From Nemophila menziesii (taxonomy: Eukaryota > Streptophyta > Magnoliopsida > Boraginales > Hydrophyllaceae): DNA of 64,000 bases. This document shows, piece by piece, positions 43,970-56,820 of this stretch. Under the pieces are notes generated by a model. The model had not been told where the DNA came from, searched no databases, and saw only the letters and a program-made list of their open reading frames with translations. The translations under genes were made by a program, and so were the position numbers. The first letter of the stretch is position 1, and every line of letters starts with the position of its first letter. The stretch is from assembly GCA_029959085.1 (NCBI GenBank), contig JARWIR010000023.1:6275860-6339859 (forward strand), given 5' to 3'.

Positions 43970-46584
43970 TGCATAAGGTAACCCGTCGAGCTTAACGACG
44001 TTAAACAAAAGCAATTTCAATTGTATACTAGTTAATTGCTTTCATTATCTTTTCAATTCGTAGTGTAAATTAGAGTAATGGTTATTTATTTAGTGTTTAA
44101 TTTTTAAGAAATGAGAAAGGTTGGTGCTTTTGATGATTTCAGGAGTGAAAGGATCATGAGTTTGGGGTCGAAAAAATGAAAAACGAAGGAAAATGAGTCG
44201 CAACACAGGGGCAAAACCAGGAACCCGGTTTCATGAGCTGTAGCCTCCAACTTTCTGACTAGTGCGTGCAGTTTCACGCAAAGGATCGCGTCTGAGTTGC
44301 GTCTAGCCCGCGTCTGGAGTTGCACCATCGACGAAAACCGGAAACCCGGTTTCGAGAGCTAAAAATCCCAAGATTCTGGTTAGTGCATCAAGTTTGACGC
44401 AAGTGGCTTGCGTCTAGGGCAAAAAAAAATAGGGTACCCGATTTCAAAAATGCGGGTACCCGGTTTCTGTCGGCGAAAATTGACCTAAACCTTGAGAAAA
44501 CCTTGTTTTCCCCTTTCTTTTGGCCTCCCATACATGAAACACCATGGATGGCGAATAAAATCTACAAAAACATCAATATTCCATCATCAAAACACCAAAA
44601 TATCATCCATCCATCTCTCTAAACATCATCCAAACACACAATCATACCACAAATCTTCCCCAAACACCATAGAATTCACACTTTCATCCCAATTTTTCTT
44701 TCACCAAATCTTAAAGTTTATCCATTAAACCTTTCCCAAACCTTGAAATAATTATGACCCAGCTCAGAATACACCATAATTCATATCATACACCTTCATG
44801 AACACCAAAATCACAATTATCATCCAAAACTTTTTAGATTTCTTGAAGCTTTGAGTTTGGGGTCATCATAGATGACCATGAAGGTTGGAAAAGGTACGAA
44901 GAACATGATGAAGAAATGAAATTGGGTATTGAGGGAAGATTTTTGTAGAGGAGATGATGATTAGAGAGCTAGGAATAGCTGAAAACGTGGGAAATTTGAC
45001 GAAAAGTTCGAGGTGATGAAAAACACTTTATTCAATATTAACACAACCATTAATGATCTTTACAACTTGATGAAGAAGAATTCAAAACCTTAACCGAGAC
45101 GCAACAATGGTAACTAGCCTCGCACTGGTTAAGATACGTTTTCTATCCCTTCTCATTTTGTGTAGATTAGTTTATTTGCTTTGAATCTTTTCGAGTCGTG
45201 GGGACACGACTAATTTTTGAGCTTGGGGTGGGGTTCGTTGCCTCATCCCAGTTTTATATGTTATTTGTTTTACTTGCTCTCAATAAAAATAATTAGGAGT
45301 TGCGTTTGACTGTAGAAGATTTTAAATGTCCCTTTTAAGCATACTTTTGATAAATCTATGATAGTAAATAGTGGACTTTAGGGAATAACATAAAACACGC
45401 TTTAATTGCATGAAAACATAGATAATGAATAGGAAGAATTAATAAACAATGCAAAATAAGTAAGCTTGTACTTAAGGAAAATGTTTGGTTTCTAGAACGC
45501 GAGATCAAAATTAGTAGAGAACCCATTTAGATATGAACTAGAGACGAACCATGTAACTAGGAAAATGATAAGGGCAGTTCTTTGTTAGCCATTTGTAGCC
45601 TTTTACCTTGCTATCCCTTATATGAATATTATCTATCTTAGCCCAATTTTGAGCCTTAAGCCTTTTCTTTTGTCGCCACGATATAAGCCCATATCCCCTT
45701 AGATTATTAGGCATGACCAAATGACCCTCACTTGAATCACGATCCTGAGACCTGTCTCGAGCTTGAGTTTGGGGTGGAGGGTCCACATTTGGGAAATTAC
45801 ATTGGGAGGGAATTATATGTGTTTGTATTGAGGCACATATTCAGAAGATGATATTAATTGTAACCCTTTGCCCTGATTAAAAAAAAGTGAAATAAAATTC
45901 TCAAGACAATAGAATCCGGGAACCCGGATTTCACAAAACCGGGAACCCGGTTTCTCCTGGATAAAAAAATAAAAAAATTCGAGAAAAAGAGAAAAAGAAA
46001 AAATGAAAAAGAATAAATACCCGGCAAAGTGGAATGTTTCTGGAAATCATCTTAGATTAATTGGGCGAACTTGGTCATGCTAAATTTGTGCATCAAATGG
46101 GTTGAGTGAGAACATTATATGAGTGTAAACTAAAGCTCGTGGACATTTGTTGATGGTAAGTGAGGAGAGAGCCAAAAGCTTACTTCAAAATTACCAAAAA
46201 TATATACCACATCGTCCCTAAGCCTACACTAAAACCGTAAAGTCCTCGTGATTCCTAGGTGCATGGTTAGTTAATAGGGAGTATACTAAGTGGAGCGTTC
46301 AAAGCGAGTAAGGATCGAAGAACAAACTATAGCCATCATATTGAGATAAGTACAAGTGTAACCTTCTAGCTTTGCAAAGTTAATTTTATGATTGAATTTA
46401 TTTGTGTTTGATGTTGCATGATTAGTGTATGTGTATGTTAGTTCTTAATTTTTGCTATATGAGATTTATTTTAAGGATTGCTTAAGGGTTTATTTGTTAA
46501 CTTCTATTTCCTCTTGCATCTACTTCATTCCCCTTGTTTTTAGTTTTGCTTTGTCGGGACGACAAAAGTTTGAGTTGGGGGTCT
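43970..46584 (+). other. gypsy-A noncoding spacer (copy B)
   Basis: Counterpart of 2016-4632, with the same CCGGGAACCCGG motif copies (for example 44216, 44332, 44454 and 45917-45955) and a polypurine tract before 46585. No gene. Confidence 0.75.
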
Positions 46585-48144
46585 TGATGTCTCCCTAAAT
46601 GTTCTAATTTTATTCCCTTGTGAGACATCATTGTGGGTGTTTATTCGACTATTTAGATAGACTTTTAGTGTTAATATGCAATAAATCGATTTTCCTCTTT
46701 TAATTCTAGTCTTTTTATTTATTAAACTTTTGCGCGTAATATGGTTTGTTTTTAGTGAAAAGTTTGTAGGTTTGGAATACTAGATAGGAGAGGAACTAAA
46801 GAATAAAGTCAAAGAGCGTGTAATGAAGTCAAAGCAAGAAGAAATATCCCAAAAGAATTGATGACTTGAAGCTGCAAATCTGGAAAGTTGATAAAGATTG
46901 CTAATTCCGAGCCATCTAAGAGTAGATTTAGCCTCTTAATTAAGAGAGAAATTGTTGCCCATTGAGTTACGAAACTTTATCAACTGGAATGAGGTTAATC
47001 CGAGTTGAAACGAGCCGTTTAGAGCTGATTTAGTGAAGGTGGTGCAGCAGTTACGGGATTTGGGCTTAATTAATGGACTTGGGATTTTCTAATTTTCATT
47101 TAATCTCTATGAAAAGCCTAGTCCGAATTTCAGCGTATAAAAGGGCTTTGGACTTCTATTTTCACACACCTTTTTCATAACAAGACATACCCTCCTTAAG
47201 ACTCAGACACCAGAGAAGAAGCTAGAGCAAGGAAGAGAAGAAGCAAGAGCTGGAGACTGTCTATATCTTCAATTCTCAGCCAATTCAACTCCGTAATTAG
47301 GTTCTTCTATTTTATTCTATAAAACATTATGAACTCAATTTTTTCTTTAGTTTTTGTCATTTCAATTATTATGAGAACGCATAATGGGTTAATCCCAATT
47401 TGATTTTGTTTCATGTGTTTGGATTTGGGATTTTTATAATTTTAAATTGGGTAAATTTTATTTTTCATTAATTTGCTTTTATTTACAATGAATGACGTAA
47501 TTAACTAATCATAGGACTTAGTATCTAGGCTATTCCATTTAGTGGTGAATGGATCACCTTGACGGGGGAGGGGTATGGGTACGGAACTAATTAATGAATG
47601 TAGGATAGATTTTAGAGACTCTGATGAGATTAGTTAATCCTATGGTCAATTGGGTAGAATAGACTTAATCACTTGAGAGTGGACTATAATTCTCCTGACG
47701 GGGTTTGTAGGACTTGAGAGTAGCTCCTTAGTCCACCCTGACGGGGGTAAGGAGAATTCCGAATCCCGACCATTACATATTTACCAATTTGTCCCTTAAA
47801 CATTACATGAAATGAATGATAATTTGGTGAAACCCTTGCGTCTCTCAAGTACTGCCTTTTCTACCTTGCGTAAACACTTTACTTTATTGCATCTAGTTTA
47901 ATCTTTGCATTAATTTAGTATTTTAATTTATTGTCTTAGTATTGGAAAACCAAAACATCAATCTTCAAATCATTTATCTGTTTTCACGTGCAATTAATCA
48001 CATTTGGTAAGCATTAGAGTCAACCATTTCGTCCCTGAGAACGAAACTGTATTATCACATATATTACTTGGGACAACCGTACACTTGCGGTTGTGGTTCT
48101 CTTATCCTTATTGCATTATTTTTAGAACACACAAAGGACCACCA
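46585..48144 (+). repeat. gypsy-A 3' LTR (copy B)
   Basis: 1560 bp, TGATGTCTCCC..ggaccacca. Relative to copy A it lacks about 22 bp near 47373, and the 14-G run is a short gacgggggaggggt. TATA box at 47136-47142. Confidence 0.85.
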
Positions 48145-48799
48145 GACCGTTAGTTGTTTATTTGGTGTTTATTTTATTTTATATTAATTTTGTGATGTAA
48201 TATGACTTTGACTATGTTTTGCCTTGGGCTGACTTTTGGTTTGACTATGGATGTTTTGGTATTTTAATTAATTATTTTGGTTTATAATTGGTATTTTTAA
48301 TAATTAATTGGTATTATAATTCTAAATCATAATTTTTTAATTTTTAAAAATATAAAAATAAATGTCATTAGCGACTACAAGTAGTTGGTAATACTTAAGT
48401 CATTAATGACTACTTTGTAGTCGATAATAAATCATCAATCACCGACTTCTTAAGTAGTCGGTAATACGTAAGTCATTAACGACTACTTTGTAGTCGACAA
48501 TAACTCATAAAACAGCGCCTACGTAAGTAGCACGTAATACTTAAGTCATTCACGACTACATAAGTAGTCGCTGTTTGATAGTTATTATCGACTACAAGGT
48601 AGTCGTGAATGACTACATGCCTTTTCACGACTATCAAACTGACTTTCGTCGCTAGAGATTACCTCTAACGAAGAGTTTTTCACGACTAAGTAATAACGAC
48701 TACATGTAGTCGGTAAAGTTTAAATTCGTTTTCCGCGACTACTTTTTTCATCTTTCGCGCCTACAAATGTAGTCGCGGAAAGAAAGACGCGGTGTAGTG
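48145..48799 (+). repeat. CACTA-3 3' region with subterminal repeats (copy B)
   Basis: Counterpart of 6222-6875 with the same gactac/gtagtcg array and terminal GTAGTG. Confidence 0.85.
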
Positions 48800-50495
48800 T
48801 CAGTATAGAGTGGTCGTTATTTGGAACTAAACATAGGACCTCATAGTTTTTATTTCTTTATCCTTCTCGCTTGTCCGGGAAGGGTTATTACCCTAGACCT
48901 TTCATTCTTTTATACTTCTATCCTCATACTTGAGTGGAGAATACACATCATTCACTGTCCCTTTCTCCACAAGATTTTTGAACTATATTCATTGTGTAGG
49001 GAGTGAGTTTACATATTAATTGGGCAAGCACGCCATAGTAGTTACTAATAAACTCCTTTTGTCTACTTGACTAGCACGTTATCTCTTACATTCTCACTTC
49101 TATTTAAATAACACAATGGTTAACATTACCTAAGAGCGTTGTAGCTTCTAACTTTATACTGTCAATAACACTTGATTGTCGATACCCTAAGAAAATCTTT
49201 GCATCGGTGTCATCTGGGATACATTCAGAAAAGGGAACTCGAGTGGACGTTTTCATGATGATAAGATTAAGCAGTTTGAATCCTCTATTTTCTCCAGTAC
49301 TATGTTGTAACTGTAATGTCTTAAAACTCGCCTCCTTTGTTAAGGTGATTAATTCCCCAAGTTAATATATATATATATATAGTAATCAACTCATACAACT
49401 AAAATTATGTAATTCTAGTCTCTTTTACCTTAGAAACATAAATAACAATCAACTTTTGATTTTTGAATAGACAAGAGTAAAATAATTTTTCCTAAGTGGT
49501 TATGGATATCAAGTTCTGTCTAATTAATGCTACAATGAATATAATTTGTAGTTCTAACATGCAATTAAGTTAGATAATAAGTTTTAATTCTCTTACTATC
49601 GATACACGTGTCTTGTTTAGAGGACAAATTCTTTATATGAATTTGTAGTTGAATTTGAAGAGTTTCTAGACACAAGTTTAGAGGATTTTTTTTTACGATT
49701 GGATTAACTCATTTTTTTCTTTATTGGTGGTGTTTGAAAGTCGCCCCATTCCCGAGGAGGAGGCTAGAGTTTTGCGGTGTTTAAGTCTAAGTGATCAAAA
49801 ACTTCCTTGTTATTTTAGTAACTGCGTTATCTATTTTCCAGAGTTGTACATAACTTTTGAAGTTTCTATAATAATATATGTCCATTTATGTCTAACCTCA
49901 CAATCTTTGATTTCATTAATATTTGGTCCAATACATATTAGATGGCTTCGGGTAATATTTAAGTATAAGTATGACAGGTAACGGGTCTATAGTGGAATAG
50001 CTAGGGCCTAAATTATAAATCCAAAAGATTACAAACAAGGGTTTCATAGTAACAATGACTCATATGTGCGTGAGATGTCCTAGAGGTTCATTAATTAAGT
50101 ATAATTTATTGATGGTCGAGATAACTTATGGGTTCATTGACTATGACCTATAGTTGGTTGAATTGGTTAGCAATGACTATGACCATCATTGACTGCATGT
50201 GAGGGCTTTGCAAAAATAGTTTTTGGAAGAATGTTATTAACATTTAAACTGCATGTTAATAACCTTGTTAAAGAAAAATAAAAGATAGATAAAACCTGTA
50301 AGTAAATGAGAGTGTAGACATTGGCTGACTCCTCTCTAGTTTAACTCTCTTCGCTAGGTTAGAATGAGGGCCCTCTAAATTTGAATTAAATCAATTTGAA
50401 GTTGTACCCCTTTGTTGTGACCTAGTCACCTCTGACTTTACTGGTGGTAGTCATTTTTCTTGACGTTCTTCTTTGCTAAAGAGCTATATGTCCTT
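48800..50495. other. Gene-poor AT-rich stretch (copy B)
   Basis: Counterpart of 6876-8568. No gene or element recognised apart from a short (at) run near 49365. Confidence 0.6.
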
Positions 50496-51414
50496 TGTTG
50501 GAAAAAATCTAACAATATCACTGAAAAAAAATGGATTTCATATAAATATATTCCAAAAGAAAGTAATACAACCACTATTACAAGAAAAAGGAATAACACG
50601 AATATAAATGTATCTAAAGTATGTAATACTACAACTATTACATGGAAAAATAGATAATTAGAACTTACACGAAAATTTAGAGAAAAAGGAAACGGATACA
50701 AATACACTAGGAAAAAGTGTAGCGGCGTTTAAAAAGATATTCCGGTAGAACCGGTATCTATAACAATTGTATCCCTCTAATCTCTATGTCAAAAAAATAT
50801 TTGACTAATCATGGAGAGAAGAGTTTCCTATTATTCTAAATTCTTAGTTCTTTATATTCTATTCTCTATTCTCTCAAGAATAACTTTTTTCCTTTCTATT
50901 CTCTCTAGATTTTTCCATTCTCTCAAGAATAATCTTTTTTCTTCACCTCTTGAAATGAAAGTGACAAAGTCACTATTTATAGAAGAAAAAGCAAGACAAG
51001 AAAACCGTCACATTAATGCTCATATTAAAGTCGTCCGTTTTTTCTTTATCAAGTCTTGTGGCAAGACAAAAAACCGTCACTTTAATGCCTCTTCAATGGT
51101 CATTAAAGCTAACCGTTTTCTTTCACCAAGTCTTGTAACTTCCGAAACCGCTACCATTAATTTTTGTCGGTTTTTGCTTTTATTTTCTTCTTCCTTTTCT
51201 AGGTGAGACTTTTTAACACATAAAAGTTTTCTCACTTTTCCCAAGAGAAATAAAGAATTAATAAAGTAAAGCTCTTGAATTTTAGTAATTCCAATATTTT
51301 TTTTTCCATAAAAATTAAGGTGAGACTATTTGAACACAAATAGTTTTTCCCACTTCTCCCATGAACATGAAAGAATTAATAAATTAAATAATCATTCATT
51401 TAATAATTCCAACA
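50496..51414 (-). repeat. Tandem element LTR 1 (left)
   Basis: 919 bp. Carries cggtatctataac and cttcacctc where LTRs 2 and 3 have cggtatctctaac and cttctcctc. On the element strand a TATAAATA lies at 50981-50974. Confidence 0.9.
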
Positions 51415-51881
51415 ATCCCCCACTCAGGTTCTTTGGGAGAGAGGTGAACAGGTTTCCGTAAATACCAACATTTGGGTGAATTGTACTTAAGTGGCAATAT
51501 CTTTCGATTTGAATTGACACGTAGTGAAGTGAGGCAACCACCAAATTCCTGTCAAGTGAACGTACTCTTGAACTTGACGGTTTTCGATCGAGACCCTCAC
51601 AGCACATACTCTACCCGGCTGATAGTTACAAATTCCTCAAACATCACCTTTTTCTTACACATAGGTGATCTCCAAGAGCGTCTAGCCTCATTAGCCGACC
51701 CTTCTCGGATTTCAAGATCATTAAGAGCAATAAAGCCCAAACTCATTATGTGTCTCGCGAATTCATCAAGTCCTTTCTCTTTAGGACCACCCTTATGGGC
51801 TATGAATTTGTGGTGAGTTTAAAAACTCATCCCGTGGGAACATCAAGGACGTCTCCTTAAAGTCATATTATGATCAATATA

Positions 51882-52212
51882 CAACAACCTCGACGGTGAA
51901 TTCATCAATTTTCATCTCAATAGGACCGCCACACATGGCTATGAATTCATGAAGTTTAAGCAATATACAAACACCCTCAACGGTGAATTCATCAAGTTCG
52001 TCTCGATAGGACTACCACACATGGCTATGAATTCATTAAGTTTGATATATGTACAACAACCTCAACGGTGAATTCATCAAGTCCATCTCAATAGGACCAC
52101 CACGCATGGCTATGAATTCATTAAGTTTGAGAAATATACAACAACCTCAACGGTGAATTCATCAAGTCCGTCTCAATAGGACCACCACGCATGGCTATGA
52201 ATTCATTAAGTT
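51882..52212 (-). repeat. 86-bp minisatellite, about 4 copies (interior 1)
   Basis: Unit contains cctcaacggtgaattcatca and ggctatgaattcattaag. The period is not a multiple of three, so the array is noncoding. Repeated at 55045-55375. Confidence 0.9.
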
Positions 52213-53268
52213 ATAATTTTCTCATGTATGCACAATTTACACTATATAGATAGGAAGTTAGTGCATCATATATAATCATTAGTAATAGGTTCCCCATTAA
52301 TGGGTTTCAAACCTATCACTCAACATTTCTAGGATTATTCTCCCACTTAAGTCTTTTAGTAAATAAATCAACCATTTATTTATCATCTATAAGGGACCCA
52401 ATTTGCATAGCAAAAAAAAATCTTCAGGAATTACATGAGTCATTTTGAAATGCATATCTAGATCAATAGTACCTCTCTCGTACTTGATCAAAGGACAAAA
52501 ATTAACCCAGTGGTCATCACTTGATTTCGTTAAAATATAAACAATACCAGGTTGAGAATACTCATTACGAATGTCACACTCCTTATAATCATTCTATAAT
52601 AATTAAGGGACACACCCCCACAATTCTCTTATGCATGAAAACTAGTATTATAAGGAGTTTTACCAAACATTATATCAAAGGAGTCAAACCTTTCCAACAA
52701 AGTGCGATTGACTAAGGTAAATTCCATTATTGACTCTAATGAATTTCATCCTTAGTATTAGCTTCCCCCACATCTTTTATTCACAAAAAGAGGATTGGAA
52801 GCAGTAAGTCCCGTGAAATAGAGTACCAAAAGACGATCATGTCAAACACCTATTGACAAAAGTGTGACACGACCTAATCTATCTTTTATTGAGGTACCAT
52901 TTCATTAGCAAGATGCCCGTTTAAAAAAAACACAAATCAATTTCCTTGGTTTTCATACTTTATCCCTTAATCCAAAAACACCAACCCTTCATGTTGCACC
53001 ATATAGATCTCTTCACATAGATCTTCATTCACACATATATTTAATATCCAATTGATATATATTCATGTTTGTGATTGAAGTTTAGAGCAACAAGAGTTAA
53101 AAAGTGGTAATATAAGGGACGTAAGTAATCCTTAAACTTATATAAGCATGAAAAATAAGGTCTTAAGTCGATTCACTTTTTTACTTTTATGGGACTAATT
53201 GGATCTTGTTGGGTCATATTCCGGTGACGTATTTCTTCTTATCAGAATCATCACACACATGCCTTTTT

Positions 53269-53559
53269 TTAGACCGTTTCACAGATAGTCTTTATTGACT
53301 TCTCAACGACACACATATAAAAGGTGGGGTTCGTCACATTATCCAAGATCCATCCCATAACCACTAAATTAGCTTTCTTGAACCCAACTTCGAGAGCCAG
53401 AAACCTAGCATGTAGTTCTTTGGTATATTCCCTATTAGCCTCAATGGCGGGAAGTAACTCGAGAACAGCAAGGTCTAGTTCACGTTGTTCAAGGCATATC
53501 AGTGGCTTTTGTGCCCAACGTTTGTAGTTGGAACCAGTGAAAGGCTCCAGCTTAGTCAC
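53269..53559 (-). pseudogene. copia gag N-terminal fragment (interior 1)
   Basis: Minus strand: TKLEPFTGSNYKRWAQKPLI, CLEQRELDLAVL, a divergent stretch, then FKKANLVVMGWILDNVTNPT and SIKTICETV. This matches the start of plant copia gag (UBN2/DUF4219: L..F.G.NY..W......L......, W......W..I...). About 90 codons remain, no start codon in the usual place and no zinc knuckle, so it does not encode a full gag. Same fragment at 56432-56722. Confidence 0.75.
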
Positions 53560-53658
53560 GTAGGGAAATGGCTTTTGCGTTCAAGGATGAAGCAACCGCC
53601 GATATAGAAAAACCATTTTACTACCAGTGATATTAAAAAAAAAATATCTTTTTAAAAT

Positions 53659-54577
53659 TGTTGGAAAAAATCTAACAATATCACTGAAAAAAAATGGATT
53701 TCATATAAATATATTCCAAAAGAAAGTAATACAACCACTATTACAAGAAAAAGGAATAACACGAATATAAATGTATCTAAAGTATGTAATACTACAACTA
53801 TTACATGGAAAAATAGATAATTAGAACTTACACGAAAATTTAGAGAAAAAGGAAACGGATACAAATACACTAGGAAAAAGTGTAGCGGCGTTTAAAAAGA
53901 TATTCCGGTAGAACCGGTATCTCTAACAATTGTATCCCTCTAATCTCTATGTCAAAAAAATATTTGACTAATCATGGAGAGAAGAGTTTCCTATTATTCT
54001 AAATTCTTAGTTCTTTATATTCTATTCTCTATTCTCTCAAGAATAACTTTTTTCCTTTCTATTCTCTCTAGATTTTTCCATTCTCTCAAGAATAATCTTT
54101 TTTCTTCTCCTCTTGAAATGAAAGTGACAAAGTCACTATTTATAGAAGAAAAAGCAAGACAAGAAAACCGTCACATTAATGCTCATATTAAAGTCGTCCG
54201 TTTTTTCTTTATCAAGTCTTGTGGCAAGACAAAAAACCGTCACTTTAATGCCTCTTCAATGGTCATTAAAGCTAACCGTTTTCTTTCACCAAGTCTTGTA
54301 ACTTCCGAAACCGCTACCATTAATTTTTGTCGGTTTTTGCTTTTATTTTCTTCTTCCTTTTCTAGGTGAGACTTTTTAACACATAAAAGTTTTCTCACTT
54401 TTCCCAAGAGAAATAAAGAATTAATAAAGTAAAGCTCTTGAATTTTAGTAATTCCAATATTTTTTTTTCCATAAAAATTAAGGTGAGACTATTTGAACAC
54501 AAATAGTTTTTCCCACTTCTCCCATGAACATGAAAGAATTAATAAATTAAATAATCATTCATTTAATAATTCCAACA
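53659..54577 (-). repeat. Tandem element LTR 2 (middle)
   Basis: 919 bp, shared by the two units; almost identical to LTRs 1 and 3. Confidence 0.9.
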
Positions 54578-55044
54578 ATCCCCCACTCAGGTTCTTTGGG
54601 AGAGAGGTGAACAGGTTTCCGTAAATACCAACATTTGGGTGAATTGTACTTAAGTGGCAATATCTTTCGATTTGAATTGACACGTAGTGAAGTGAGGCAA
54701 CCACCAAATTCCTGTCAAGTGAACGTACTCTTGAACTTGACGGTTTTCGATCGAGACCCTCACAGCACATACTCTACCCGGCTGATAGTTACAAATTCCT
54801 CAAACATCACCTTTTTCTTACACATAGGTGATCTCCAAGAGCGTCTAGCCTCATTAGCCGACCCTTCTCGGATTTCAAGATCATTAAGAGCAATAAAGCC
54901 CAAACTCATTATGTGTCTCGCGAATTCATCAAGTCCTTTCTCTTTAGGACCACCCTTATGGGCTATGAATTTGTGGTGAGTTTAAAAACTCATCCCGTGG
55001 GAACATCAAGGACGTCTCCTTAAAGTCATATTATGATCAATATA

Positions 55045-55375
55045 CAACAACCTCGACGGTGAATTCATCAATTTTCATCTCAATAGGACCGCCACACATG
55101 GCTATGAATTCATGAAGTTTAAGCAATATACAAACACCCTCAACGGTGAATTCATCAAGTTCGTCTCGATAGGACTACCACACATGGCTATGAATTCATT
55201 AAGTTTGATATATGTACAACAACCTCAACGGTGAATTCATCAAGTCCATCTCAATAGGACCACCACGCATGGCTATGAATTCATTAAGTTTGAGAAATAT
55301 ACAACAACCTCAACGGTGAATTCATCAAGTCCGTCTCAATAGGACCACCACGCATGGCTATGAATTCATTAAGTT
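55045..55375 (-). repeat. 86-bp minisatellite, about 4 copies (interior 2)
   Basis: Exact counterpart of 51882-52212, same number and order of variant units. Confidence 0.9.
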
Positions 55376-56431
55376 ATAATTTTCTCATGTATGCACAATT
55401 TACACTATATAGATAGGAAGTTAGTGCATCATATATAATCATTAGTAATAGGTTCCCCATTAATGGGTTTCAAACATATCACTCAACATTTCTAGGATTA
55501 TTCTCCCACTTAAGTCTTTTAGTAAATAAATCAACCATTTATTTATCATCTATAAGGGACCCAATTTGCATAGCAAAAAAAAATCTTCAGGAATTACATG
55601 AGTCATTTTGAAATGCATATCTAGATCAATAGTACCTCTCTCGTACTTGATCAAAGGACAAAAATTAACCCAGTGGTCATCACTTGATTTCGTTAAAATA
55701 TAAACAATACCAGGTTGAGAATACTCATTACGAATGTCACACTCCTTATAATCATTCTATAATAATTAAGGGACACACCCCCACAATTCTCTTATGCATG
55801 AAAACTAGTATTATAAGGAGTTTTACCAAACATTATATCAAAGGAGTCAAACCTTTCCAACAAAGTGCGATTGACTAAGGTAAATTCCATTATTGACTCT
55901 AATGAATTTCATCCTTAGTATTAGCTTCCCCCACATCTTTTATTCACAAAAAGAGGATTGGAAGCAGTAAGTCCCGTGAAATAGAGTACCAAAAGACGAT
56001 CATGTCAAACACCTATTGACAAAAGTGTGACACGACCTAATCTATCTTTTATTGAGGTACCATTTCATTAGCAAGATGCCCGTTTAAAAAAAACACAAAT
56101 CAATTTCCTTGGTTTTCATACTTTATCCCTTAATCCAAAAACACCAACCCTTCATGTTGCACCATATAGATCTCTTCACATAGATCTTCATTCACACATA
56201 TATTTAATATCCAATTGATATATATTCATGTTTGTGATTGAAGTTTAGAGCAACAAGAGTTAAAAAGTGGTAATATAAGGGACGTAAGTAATCCTTAAAC
56301 TTATATAAGCATGAAAAATAAGGTCTTAAGTCGATTCACTTTTTTACTTTTATGGGACTAATTGGATCTTGTTGGGTCATATTCCGGTGACGTATTTCTT
56401 CTTATCAGAATCATCACACACATGCCTTTTT

Positions 56432-56722
56432 TTAGACCGTTTCACAGATAGTCTTTATTGACTTCTCAACGACACACATATAAAAGGTGGGGTTCGTCAC
56501 ATTATCCAAGATCCATCCCATAACCACTAAATTAGCTTTCTTGAACCCAACTTCGAGAGCCAGAAACCTAGCATGTAGTTCTTTGGTATATTCCCTATTA
56601 GCCTCAATGGCGGGAAGTAACTCGAGAACAGCAAGGTCTAGTTCACGTTGTTCAAGGCATATCAGTGGCTTTTGTGCCCAACGTTTGTAGTTGGAACCAG
56701 TGAAAGGCTCCAGCTTAGTCAC
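56432..56722 (-). pseudogene. copia gag N-terminal fragment (interior 2)
   Basis: Same translation as 53269-53559, with no difference seen; it arose with the tandem duplication of the element. Confidence 0.75.
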
Positions 56723-56820
56723 GTAGGGAAATGGCTTTTGCGTTCAAGGATGAAGCAACCGCCGATATAGAAAAACCATTTTACTACCAGTGATATTAAA
56801 AAAAAATATCTTTTTAAAAT

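Larger units (their letters stand above)
43264..48144 (+). mobile_element. gypsy-A (copy B)
   Basis: Same structure as 1318-6221: 76-bp LTR tip (43264-43339), protease/integrase fusion, spacer and full 3' LTR. It is at the same position in CACTA-3, so its insertion and internal deletion predate the duplication. Confidence 0.88.
41350..48799 (+). mobile_element. CACTA-3, copy B, with nested gypsy-A
   Basis: 7450 bp from CACTACTACACGCGTGACC (41350) to the complement of CACTACACCGCGTCTTTC (48799). Subterminal arrays at both ends share a gactac/gtagtcg motif. The flanks ttg and tca do not match, so the target duplication is lost or one end is misassigned. It contains a TNP2 N-terminal gene remnant and gypsy-A. 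Confidence 0.82.
51415..53658 (-). other. Tandem element interior 1
   Basis: 2244 bp. Holds the polypurine tract next to LTR 1, an 86-bp minisatellite, unrecognised AT-rich sequence and a gag fragment near LTR 2. Open frames on the plus strand (for example 51472-51816) are antisense to the element and show no domain. Confidence 0.75.
54578..56820 (-). other. Tandem element interior 2
   Basis: 2243 bp, nearly base-for-base the same as interior 1 (one fewer A in the run next to the right LTR, and aaacatatc for aaacctatc). Confidence 0.85.

Noticed and set aside
50811..51206. 131-codon plus-strand open frame in each LTR of the tandem element
   Set aside because: It lies within a noncoding LTR on the opposite strand, is Phe/Leu/Ser-rich low complexity and shows no family.
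51472..51816. Plus-strand open frame in the tandem element, repeated at 54635-54979
   Set aside because: Antisense to the element, no domain. Exact recurrence is due to the element tandem.
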